Positions 29,684 through 37,225 of a stretch of DNA of 64,000 bases are shown piece after piece (position 1 is the stretch's first letter; the number at the start of each line of letters is the position of its first letter). The position numbers and the translations under genes were made by a program. This DNA comes from Granulicella sp. dw_53 (GTDB taxonomy: Bacteria; Acidobacteriota; Terriglobia; Terriglobales; Acidobacteriaceae): contig NZ_JAAVUR010000001.1 in the NCBI RefSeq assembly GCF_018449545.1, positions 496,001 through 560,000 on the forward strand, in the 5' to 3' direction. The notes beneath the pieces were generated by a model, which worked only from the letters and a program-made list of their open reading frames with translations, was not told the origin of the DNA and did no database searches.

Positions 29684-30793
29684 TTAAGGACGTACGCCGG
29701 GAATCTTCAACCGAACGCTAAGAATGTTGTCGCTCTCCGTAATGTAGAGAGTCTTTCCATCGGCACCACCCCAGTTAAGGTTACCCGCACTTCGCGGAAG
29801 GGGGATAGTGCCCAGATGCTTGCCTGAAGCAGAAAAGATCCAGATACCTCCTGGACCAGAACCGTAAACATTCCCTCGTTGGTCAACTTTGATGCCATCC
29901 GGGGCTCCCGGCCTCGTATCGGAGGTCGCATCGAAAAAGATCTGCCCGTTACTTAGTGTCCCATCGGCGTTGACGGAATAACGCATCCAGAACTTACGAG
30001 GAGCTGAATTAGAGACGTAGAGATACTTCTCGTCTGGCGAGAACGCGATTCCGTTCGGTCGGGGCAGATCCTTGATAAGAAGCTGTATATGCGACCGATC
30101 AGGAGCAGTTCTTTGCGTCTGATTGACCGCACCCAAAATGCGATAGACGCCGTTGAAGGACAACTGTTTTTGAGGATCAGTGTCGTCCTGTTTGCGTAAG
30201 CCATAGGGCGGATCGGTGAAATACAGAGATCCATCAGAACGGTAAACCAGATCGTTCGGGCTATTTAGAGATTTGCCTTGATACGTATCTGCCAGGATGG
30301 TCTTCGTCGCATGGGAGTCCAGCGTCTCGAGCCGCCAGACATTTCGGCCAGCATGACCCGCCACTGTCAGTCTTCCTCTGGGGTCTAACGTCATGCCGTT
30401 AGATCCTGGTTCTGGACCTTCGTATGGCGCACTTCCTGTATACCCGGAAGGCTGTAGAAAGACATTCACTTTGCCTGCCGGCCCGAGTTTACGGATGCTA
30501 TTACTAGGAATCTCCGCAAAGAGCAGAAATCCTTCATGAGTCCAGATAGGGCCCTCCGTCCACTTGAAGCCCGTGCTCAGGAGTTCAATCTTGGCATCTG
30601 TAGGCACGATGTCGTCAAGGGCAGCATCCAGTCGTTCGATCCTGGCAGAAATCAAATTATCTGCCACTACATCCGGCCTGCTGGAGACAGCGTAGCTGTC
30701 CTTTGAATGGACTGGGTTTAGAACTCCTATTCCTGTAGCCGCGCCAATGGCCGGCAGTAAACCGCATACCAGAATATATTTCGCGTTTATCAT
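29684..30793 (-). CDS. Exported SMP-30/gluconolactonase-like protein
   Basis: Six-bladed propeller lactonase of about 369 residues. The metal-site segments are TGFKWTEGPIW (Glu), SPNDLVYRSDGSLYFTDPPYG (Asn, Asp) and LPRPNGIAFSPDEKYLYVSN (Asn, Asp). It opens sugar lactones to the acids. The signal sequence MINAKYILVCGLLPAIGAAT sets the start at 30793, with AAGGAAGAGAG upstream; the frame is open to 30940 but that part is not protein-like. It would act in the periplasm, upstream of the aldonate dehydratase. It is divergent from the DUF1080/FG-GAP gene across a region with a palindromic operator. Confidence 0.88.
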   Translation of the reverse strand: MINAKYILVCGLLPAIGAATGIGVLNPVHSKDSYAVSSRPDVVADNLISARIERLDAALDDIVPTDAKIELLSTGFKWTEGPIWTHEGFLLFAEIPSNSIRKLGPAGKVNVFLQPSGYTGSAPYEGPEPGSNGMTLDPRGRLTVAGHAGRNVWRLETLDSHATKTILADTYQGKSLNSPNDLVYRSDGSLYFTDPPYGLRKQDDTDPQKQLSFNGVYRILGAVNQTQRTAPDRSHIQLLIKDLPRPNGIAFSPDEKYLYVSNSAPRKFWMRYSVNADGTLSNGQIFFDATSDTRPGAPDGIKVDQRGNVYGSGPGGIWIFSASGKHLGTIPLPRSAGNLNWGGADGKTLYITESDNILSVRLKIPGVRP

Positions 30794-30840
30794 CGCTCTC
30801 TTCCTTTTACTTACAAACTTCGCTGTCCTTGTGAGCCAAA

Positions 30841-30849
30841 TGCTATGAT
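30841..30849 (+). promoter_or_regulatory. Predicted extended -10 promoter of the DUF1080/FG-GAP gene
   Basis: TGC directly before TATGAT (30844-30849) forms an extended -10. The -35 region is weak. The centre of the palindromic operator is 31 bp beyond the last -10 base. Confidence 0.5.
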
Positions 30850-30872
30850 GTTTCGACTTTACGCAATGGTAT

Positions 30873-30887
30873 TTGCATAATACGCAC
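30873..30887. promoter_or_regulatory. Palindromic operator copy 1 (TTGCATAATACGCAC)
   Basis: Matches the consensus TTGCGTA-N-TACGCAA at 13 of 15 positions. It lies between the divergent lactonase and DUF1080 genes, with an extra half site TTTACGCAA at 30858-30866. Proposed IclR-family repressor site. Confidence 0.7.
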
Positions 30888-30925
30888 CAAATTTGTTCAA
30901 CAATCCCGACTCGAGGAAATCCTTC

Positions 30926-32872
30926 ATGCTTGCAAAACAATCCTGCTTGCTTGTCACCTTCGTTGCTCTTTCCATCTGCCCTGCGCTCAGGGCCCAGACT
31001 CCGAGTTTCTCACCAGACAGTCAATTTCAGGGTTCCAGTCTTGCTGGTTGGCATCCGGTCGGTCAAGCGATGTGGCGTGCCTCTAATGGTGAAATCACAG
31101 GAGATGCCTCGGCCGAACATGGGACAGGTTGGCTGATGCTCGACCACTCCTATCAAGACGCGGGTTTATACCTCCAATTCAAATGCCAGGAGGATTGTGA
31201 CACCGGTGTGTTGCTACGAGCTCACAAGACCGGCAAAGGCACCGAGGGCGTGTTTGTCTCGATCAAGGGAAATGAGCTAGGCGCCTACAACCTGACGATC
31301 GATGCTGCAGGAAAAGAGGTTGACCGCAAAAAGCTTCGGCTGGCTGGCGGACAAATTCGATTTGCTCCGCCGCCACCAGATCCCGCAAGCGCAAGGAGTG
31401 GGCCGCCTCGCGGGATACCTGCACCACGGAGCGGGCCTGCCGGAGTAACGATGCCGATGTCGCGTCCAGCACAGGGCATCAAAAAGGGCGACTGGAACGA
31501 CGTCGAGGTACTTCTGGATGCGGATATCGTTCGTGCCTTCTTCAATGACGGAGGTGGCCAAGTAAGCGCCGCTACTGAAGATATGAATAGCTATGGACCG
31601 ATCGCTCTCTATGTGGGGGACAAAAGCCAAGTACAGTTTCGCGAGATTGCTTATCGCGACATAGGAGTCAAGGTTGACCCTGCGGAACAGGTCGGAAAGG
31701 GCTTTCGTATGCAACGGCTCAGCCCTTTCTACTATGGCTGGTCAGCGGATGCAGCGGACTTCAATCGGGATGGCAAGCTCGACGTCGTCTCGGGTCCTTT
31801 TATCTACTTCGGTCCTGACTACACACGTTCTCGTGAGATCTATCCGGCTCAGGGATATAACTCTTCTACGAACTACTCCATGGATGACTGGGTTGAGCAT
31901 GCCGACGACTTCACTGGAGACGGTTGGCCAGATGTTCTCACCACCAGCCATGCTGGTGGCGGCAAGGATGGAGCGGTCCTTTATGTGAATCCAAAGGGTG
32001 AATCGCGGCGATGGGAAAAGTTCACCGTTGTCTCGCCTATCGACAGCGAGGAGACTGTGCTAGCTGATGTCGACGGAGACGGACGACCTGAGTTGGTATA
32101 CGTGGGCGAGGGCTACATGCGCTATGCAAAGCCTGATCCAGCCAATCCGAGCGGCAAGTGGGTTGTGCATACAGTCTCGGAGTCCGGACCATGGCCAGCG
32201 CACGGTATTGGTACAGGTGACGTGAACGGCGATGGCAAGGTGGATATTCTCGGTGCCTACGGATGGTGGGAACAGCCTGTTCGCGATGCCGGAAATGCGC
32301 TTTGGAAGTATCATCCTGAGGCGTTTGGCCAGTGGGGACGCACCTCTGCGGGCGGTTCGCAGATCGTTGTCTATGACGTGAACGGCGATGGTCTCAACGA
32401 CGTCGTTACGACCATGCAAGCTCATGGATGGGGCTTGGCTTGGTTTGAACAGAAACGATCGAAGTCTGGAGAGATCTCGTTCGTCAAGCATGTGATCATG
32501 AACCGGACAGCGGCTGAGAGCGCAGGCGGAGTCGTCTTCACAGAGCCACATGGTTCGACGAGTGGGGATGTTGACGGCGATGGCATCCCGGACTTCATCG
32601 TCGGAAAGCGGTATTGGTCGCATCTGGATGACTATTACGATCCAGATCCCTATGGCCCGGCGGTGCTGTACTGGTATCGAACCGTACGCGACAGTAAGGC
32701 TCCAGGCGGCGCACGATTCGTTCCGGAACTCATTCATAACCGATCCGGCGTTGGCTCCGATGTACTGGCAAAGGATCTCAACGGAGACGGCGCGATCGAC
32801 ATCGTGACCTCGACACGAAGCGGAACCTATATCTTCTGGGGCACGCCGAAGGTCAAACGCCCAAAGAAATAG
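30926..32872 (+). CDS. Secreted DUF1080 (3-keto-disaccharide hydrolase-like) protein with FG-GAP repeats
   Basis: Exported protein of about 648 residues. A signal peptide (LAKQSCLLVTFVALSICPALRAQ) is followed by a jelly-roll DUF1080 domain (about residues 25-255), with the typical end IALYVGDKSQVQFREIAYRDI. An FG-GAP/VCBS propeller fills the rest, with calcium-loop repeats such as DFNRDGKLDVVSG, DVDGDGRPELVY, DVNGDGKVDILG and DLNGDGAIDIV. DUF1080 has been linked to hydrolysis of 3-keto-glycosides. ATG at 30926 is preferred because it starts the signal peptide and has a GAGG upstream. An operator lies in front of it. Confidence 0.8.
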   Translation: MLAKQSCLLVTFVALSICPALRAQTPSFSPDSQFQGSSLAGWHPVGQAMWRASNGEITGDASAEHGTGWLMLDHSYQDAGLYLQFKCQEDCDTGVLLRAHKTGKGTEGVFVSIKGNELGAYNLTIDAAGKEVDRKKLRLAGGQIRFAPPPPDPASARSGPPRGIPAPRSGPAGVTMPMSRPAQGIKKGDWNDVEVLLDADIVRAFFNDGGGQVSAATEDMNSYGPIALYVGDKSQVQFREIAYRDIGVKVDPAEQVGKGFRMQRLSPFYYGWSADAADFNRDGKLDVVSGPFIYFGPDYTRSREIYPAQGYNSSTNYSMDDWVEHADDFTGDGWPDVLTTSHAGGGKDGAVLYVNPKGESRRWEKFTVVSPIDSEETVLADVDGDGRPELVYVGEGYMRYAKPDPANPSGKWVVHTVSESGPWPAHGIGTGDVNGDGKVDILGAYGWWEQPVRDAGNALWKYHPEAFGQWGRTSAGGSQIVVYDVNGDGLNDVVTTMQAHGWGLAWFEQKRSKSGEISFVKHVIMNRTAAESAGGVVFTEPHGSTSGDVDGDGIPDFIVGKRYWSHLDDYYDPDPYGPAVLYWYRTVRDSKAPGGARFVPELIHNRSGVGSDVLAKDLNGDGAIDIVTSTRSGTYIFWGTPKVKRPKK

Positions 32873-32888
32873 CTGAAAGAAGTATGGG

Positions 32889-32936
32889 AAGCCAACTTTT
32901 GCGGCGGGTTTGCAAAGGTTGGCTTTCTTTCGTTTT
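32889..32936 (+). terminator. Terminator after the DUF1080/FG-GAP gene
   Basis: A 14-bp stem AAGCCAACTTTTGC / GCAAAGGTTGGCTT with one mismatch and a nine-base loop, followed by TCTTTCGTTTT. Confidence 0.85.
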
Positions 32937-33036
32937 GCCGCACGTTCTGATTTCTCTGCTTTTTCCTTTACCTTGCATCCTTTCAAAGACTTAGTCCCGA
33001 GCTATCTGGATTATTCCAACCCTAAAAAAATGTCCC

Positions 33037-33066
33037 TTGACTTCCTTTAAACGGTAGTGGTACTTT
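33037..33066 (+). promoter_or_regulatory. Predicted promoter of the Oar-type TonB receptor gene
   Basis: TTGACT (33037-33042), an 18-base spacer, then TACTTT (33061-33066). The operator centre at 33096 is 30 bp downstream of the -10 box. Confidence 0.6.
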
Positions 33067-33088
33067 TCCGCCGTCGCCAGATAACTTG

Positions 33089-33103
33089 TTGCGTAATACG
33101 CAA
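33089..33103. promoter_or_regulatory. Palindromic operator copy 2 (perfect: TTGCGTAATACGCAA)
   Basis: Perfect 15-bp palindrome around a single central A, in front of the TonB receptor gene. A half site TTGCGTA follows at 33110-33116. It serves as the reference copy of the family. Confidence 0.8.
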
Positions 33104-33141
33104 ACTAAATTGCGTACAGTTAGATCGACTTCGGAGGAACC

Positions 33142-36100
33142 ATGATGTTCGACAACTACAAGCTTGCTTTTAGAAGGCTTTCCCTGTTGTGGGTGGCCAT
33201 TCTACTGATTGCACTCCCAGCATATTCCCAGAATACGACCGGTTCTCTCGTAGGCACGGTAAGTGATCCGACTGGAGCAGCTGTCTCCAATGCAACCATC
33301 ACCGCGACCAACGCTGCAACCAGCGAAAAACGTACAACCACGACAACAGACTCGGGCGAGTATCAGATCCTCAACCTTCAGCCGGGCCAATATTCGTTAG
33401 ATATTGAGTCCACAGGCTTCAAGCGCTATACGCGCAGTACGGTCGAGATCCAGGTCGAACAGGCCACACGCATCAACGCCCAGATGGTGATCGGTGCTGT
33501 AACCGAGCAGGTTACGATTACCTCAGCCGCTCCGATCATCCAATCGGAGAATGCTGCACTTGGCCAAGTAGTGCAAGGACGCGCCGTCACGGAGATCCCG
33601 TTGAATGGCCGCAATGTGCTGGCGCTCGTTGGCCTTGTCCCGGGCGTAGTGCCCCAGGGGAGCTCGGGCGGCAATTTGACTGGCCAGAACGTATTTGCAG
33701 CCGGCAACTACCAGATTGGCGGCGGCAGTGCCAACCAGAGCTCGACGCTCTATGACGGCGCTCCAGTAAATATCTCCTACGGCAATATCACCAGCCTCGT
33801 CCCTTCGCAGGACGCGGTGCAAGAGTTTCGCGTCCAGACGAACAACAACACGGCAGACTATGGAATGTATACCGGCGGAGTCGTCAACATGACGAGCAAG
33901 TCCGGTGGAAATGCCATTCACGGAACGGTGTATGAGTTCGTCCGGAATACGATCTTCAACTCAACTCCTTACTTCGCGAAGCACACCAACAATCCTGCGA
34001 ACGTTCTGGCCAAGAATCCTTATCACCAGAATCAGTTCGGCGGGAACATTGGTTTCCCGATCATCAAAGACAAGCTCTTCGGCTTCTTCGACTATCAGGG
34101 ATATCGCCAGGCCCAGAAGCGGTTGTACAACTACACGGTTCCGACGCTGAAGATGCGTCAGGGCGACTTTAGCGAACTGGGTGTCCAGATCTATGATCCC
34201 TGCGGCGGCACTGTGGCCGGAGGGCAGGGTTGCCCGAACTACACCGGTCCCCGCACACCTTACCCGGGCAATATCATTCCTGCCGGGCGTTGGAGCACGG
34301 TGGCGAGAAACCTGGTTGCCTTTCCTTACTGGGCTGCGCCAACCAGCTCCGCAGTTACCAATAACTTCGTCCGCTATGCGGGTTCTGGCGGCAACAACGA
34401 TCAGTATTCAGGGCGCGTCGACTTTTCCCTGAGCGACAAGCAGCGACTCTTTGGCCGCTATACCCAGTGGAATTCGGGAAATATCGGAGCCATGCCCTTC
34501 AACAACGGGCTGATCGGTGGTGATCCAATCTCTCCTGAATCCTTCAAGACTCGCCAGATCGTCTTCGGAGACACTTATCTTTTCAATCCGACGCTGATCG
34601 GTGACCTTCGCCTTTCCTACCTTCGCTGGACGTATGTCCGTACTCCTGGAACCCTGGGCTTCAATGAGCCCTCGCTCGGCTTCCCCGGCTATATGGGGAC
34701 GATCTCGGGCTTGAACGGCGTTCCTAACTCGACTACCGTGCCTTCTATCGCGTTGGCAAATCCTACAGTGAATGCCGTTGGAACTGGCTACATCTTTGGA
34801 ACGAATCAAAACTATGTGATCGCTCCGAGCGTCAGCAAGACGATTCGAGGTCACACCATCAAGGCTGGAGCCGATCTTCGCCGGCTGGAGATGCTGTACT
34901 TCCAGAACAACAGCCCAGGCGGCTCGTTTGCGTTCGATCCGAACATGAGCGCTTCGGCTGCCTCGGGCGCCACAGCGACCAGCGGACATCCGTTCGCTTC
35001 CTTCCTGATGGGCTACATGGTCAACCAGGCAAATACTGCCAGCGTCGTCCAAATCGCTCCGCCGACTTACAACACGATCTACTATCAGGGCTACTACGTT
35101 CAGGACAACTGGACCATCACGCCGAAGCTGACGATAAACATCGGGCTGCGGTATGAGATTCCGGGCGTCTACCGGGAGCGGCACCAACTTCTGGCGACGT
35201 TCAACCCGAACGAGATCAATCCTGTTCTCGGTGCTGTCAGCGTCAACGGACGTCCCGTTACGGGCGCGTACGATCTGGTGAATTCACCACAGCATCCAGC
35301 GGTTGGGCTTCGCAGCGAACACTTTACCAACTTCTCTCCGCGCATCGGTCTCGCGTTCCGTCTGAACGAAAAGACGGTTATTCGGGCAGGCTGGGGCAAG
35401 TTTGTGATTCCCTCGACGCTGCAGTTTCCGGAGTCTTCGGCTCAGTCTCCGCTCTCTTACATCACCAATAACCCGGTATCGACTCTGGACAATGGAGCTA
35501 CTCCGAGTGCCACGCTGGATAATCCGCTTCCGAGTGGAATCACTGGAGCTCCTGGCCGCAATGCGAACTATCAGCGGTTGCTGCTGGGCGGTTCCGCCAA
35601 TACCCTGCTGCAGGACGAGGCAAACGGAGCAACGTATCAGTGGAACTTTGCAGTGCAGCGCCAGCTTCCACTGGGAATTGCTTTAGAGGCCGCATATGCC
35701 GGTCTTCATGGCTCGAATCTTCCGATCAGCGTCTCGATCAACCAGGTTACGAAGAACTTTCTGGACCAGGCGCACTCGGATCCGACTTGCTTTCCAAATG
35801 CAAACACTGCTCCGACGGCAAATTGCTTCCTAACGAAGACGGTTCCAAATCCTTTCGACCGCAGCAAATTCGCGCAGGGCAACCAACAGTACTCGACGAT
35901 CTCGTCGGTGCAGTTGTACAGGCCCTTTCCGCAATACGGAGGCATCAACAACACGGGCCACTATGTTGGCGTCAGCAACTACAACGCGCTGCAGGCGAAG
36001 CTGGAGAAGCGTTTCAACTCCGGCGGCGTGCTGCTTGGCTCTTACAGCTTCTCCAAGTTGATGGGGAATGCTGAGTCGCTTACCTCGTGGCTCGAGACGG

Positions 36101-36747
36101 TTGGTGCACCTGGATATCAGAACACCAACAATCTGGACGGCGAGTATGCACTGTCCGGCTACGATGCCCGGCAACGGCTGACGGTCAGCTATGTCTACAA
36201 CCTTCCCATCGGACGAGGCCAGCATTTCCTCGCCGGAGTTACAGGCGTTATGGACAAGCTGGTCTCCGGATGGGGTGTCAACGGTGTGTCGACGTTCCAG
36301 AAGGGATTCCCGATGGGGATAACACACTCATCCGGATATGTTGGAACTTATTCGGGAACTGGCTCCACTCGTCCGAACGTCGTGGCCAGTTGCGACAAGC
36401 AGACTCATGGCCCGGTGCAGTCCAGACTGGGTGATGCGTTCTCTGCGAATAAGTACTTCAACACGGGCTGCTTCACGTCTCCCGATCGCTTCACCTTCGG
36501 TAACGAATCCCGTACGGACAATCAGTTGCGTCTGCCGGGTATCGCGAACTGGGATCTGGCGCTCTTCAAAGACACGCATGTCACGGAACGCGTGGTGCTG
36601 CAGTTGCGTGTCGAGTCCTTCAACCTGTTCAACCGGGTGCAGTTCGCCGGTCCAAATACCTCCATCGGGTCGACCCAGCAGGGGCAGATTACGGCGCAGG
36701 CTAACGACCCACGTCTACTGCAACTGGCTGGACGTATCAACTTCTAA
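33142..36747 (+). CDS. Oar-type TonB-dependent receptor
   Basis: Large outer-membrane receptor of 1201 residues of the kind expanded in acidobacteria and myxobacteria. Order: signal peptide (LSLLWVAILLIALPAYSQ), carboxypeptidase-regulatory-like domain (about 30-115, LVGTVSDPTGAAVSNATI), plug (about 120-260, TEIPLNGRNVLALVGLVPGV), and a long beta barrel whose last strand ends PRLLQLAGRINF. The ligand is probably a saccharide fragment, judged only from the surrounding sugar genes. It is alone in its transcript: a terminator precedes and another follows. Its promoter carries the perfect operator copy, so uptake is likely repressed without substrate. Confidence 0.93.
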   Translation: MMFDNYKLAFRRLSLLWVAILLIALPAYSQNTTGSLVGTVSDPTGAAVSNATITATNAATSEKRTTTTTDSGEYQILNLQPGQYSLDIESTGFKRYTRSTVEIQVEQATRINAQMVIGAVTEQVTITSAAPIIQSENAALGQVVQGRAVTEIPLNGRNVLALVGLVPGVVPQGSSGGNLTGQNVFAAGNYQIGGGSANQSSTLYDGAPVNISYGNITSLVPSQDAVQEFRVQTNNNTADYGMYTGGVVNMTSKSGGNAIHGTVYEFVRNTIFNSTPYFAKHTNNPANVLAKNPYHQNQFGGNIGFPIIKDKLFGFFDYQGYRQAQKRLYNYTVPTLKMRQGDFSELGVQIYDPCGGTVAGGQGCPNYTGPRTPYPGNIIPAGRWSTVARNLVAFPYWAAPTSSAVTNNFVRYAGSGGNNDQYSGRVDFSLSDKQRLFGRYTQWNSGNIGAMPFNNGLIGGDPISPESFKTRQIVFGDTYLFNPTLIGDLRLSYLRWTYVRTPGTLGFNEPSLGFPGYMGTISGLNGVPNSTTVPSIALANPTVNAVGTGYIFGTNQNYVIAPSVSKTIRGHTIKAGADLRRLEMLYFQNNSPGGSFAFDPNMSASAASGATATSGHPFASFLMGYMVNQANTASVVQIAPPTYNTIYYQGYYVQDNWTITPKLTINIGLRYEIPGVYRERHQLLATFNPNEINPVLGAVSVNGRPVTGAYDLVNSPQHPAVGLRSEHFTNFSPRIGLAFRLNEKTVIRAGWGKFVIPSTLQFPESSAQSPLSYITNNPVSTLDNGATPSATLDNPLPSGITGAPGRNANYQRLLLGGSANTLLQDEANGATYQWNFAVQRQLPLGIALEAAYAGLHGSNLPISVSINQVTKNFLDQAHSDPTCFPNANTAPTANCFLTKTVPNPFDRSKFAQGNQQYSTISSVQLYRPFPQYGGINNTGHYVGVSNYNALQAKLEKRFNSGGVLLGSYSFSKLMGNAESLTSWLETVGAPGYQNTNNLDGEYALSGYDARQRLTVSYVYNLPIGRGQHFLAGVTGVMDKLVSGWGVNGVSTFQKGFPMGITHSSGYVGTYSGTGSTRPNVVASCDKQTHGPVQSRLGDAFSANKYFNTGCFTSPDRFTFGNESRTDNQLRLPGIANWDLALFKDTHVTERVVLQLRVESFNLFNRVQFAGPNTSIGSTQQGQITAQANDPRLLQLAGRINF

Positions 36748-36758
36748 CCCGACATGCG

Positions 36759-36790
36759 AAGGGCCACTGGCACAACCGCCGTGGCCCTTT
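36759..36790 (+). terminator. Terminator of the TonB receptor gene
   Basis: Stem AAGGGCCAC / GTGGCCCTT around a 13-base loop, followed by a T-rich but short tail, 12 bp after the stop codon. Confidence 0.75.
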
Positions 36791-36974
36791 CCATGTCTCC
36801 CTCCATCCCTGTAGCATCACTCGATGCCTGCGAGGGGGGCCCCCCATCTCTGGGTATAAGCGGCGAAGAATCAGACGGATGCGGAGGGCTTCCCTCGGCA
36901 AAATCCTGATTCCACAGCGCTTGTGTCCAAATAGGTGAGCCAGCTTGAGTTAGCCGCCTTCTAGACGACTAGCG
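36791..36974. other. Non-coding stretch between two terminator hairpins
   Basis: About 180 bp without an ORF of note, bounded by terminators on both sides. It contains a GGGGGGCCCCCC block (36834-36845). A short untranslated RNA ending at the second terminator is possible but no known RNA family is recognised, and tRNA features are absent. Confidence 0.35.
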
Positions 36975-37006
36975 AAAAAAGCCCACCTCTCGGGTGGGCC
37001 TTTTTT
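36975..37006. terminator. Strong bidirectional terminator
   Basis: Stem GCCCACC / GGTGGGC flanked by AAAAAA on the left and TTTTTT on the right, so it can act on both strands. It lies well beyond the TonB receptor's own terminator, with no gene directly before it. Confidence 0.8.
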
Positions 37007-37136
37007 GAATCTCTAGTTCTATTTTAAAGGATTGACCATAACTTAAGTGCCACTGGTAAGTTGATGTTTCAGCTTGGGTTAGGTGGTTTTGGGGCTTGAC
37101 ATGCGTTTTTGCTGGGGAAATGGGCTACTACGATGA

Positions 37137-37225
37137 GACCGCCGCGAAAGACGCGGAGGCGCGCTTCGTCCATTTCTTCGCAGACGACAGAGGTGGTGGA
37201 TTCTTCGCGGTCTCCGCGGATGGCT
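37137..37225. repeat. Degenerate CGCGG-type inverted repeat at the 5' end of the cytochrome gene
   Basis: CCGCCGCGAAAGACGCGGAGG on the left and TTCTTCGCGGTCTCCGCGG on the right are loosely complementary. The words CCGCGAA, CGCGGAG and their complements alternate. It resembles widespread palindromic intergenic repeats, and reading frames through it do not look like protein. Confidence 0.4.

Noticed and set aside
33089..33103. Reading the palindrome as a FadR-type GntR site
   Set aside because: GTNNNAC is present, but the flanking T and A positions of the FadR-type consensus do not fit, and no GntR gene is in the island.
36846..36974. Possible tRNA or small structured RNA
   Set aside because: No acceptor-stem pairing and no TTCGA-type T-loop found; kept only as a non-coding stretch between terminators.
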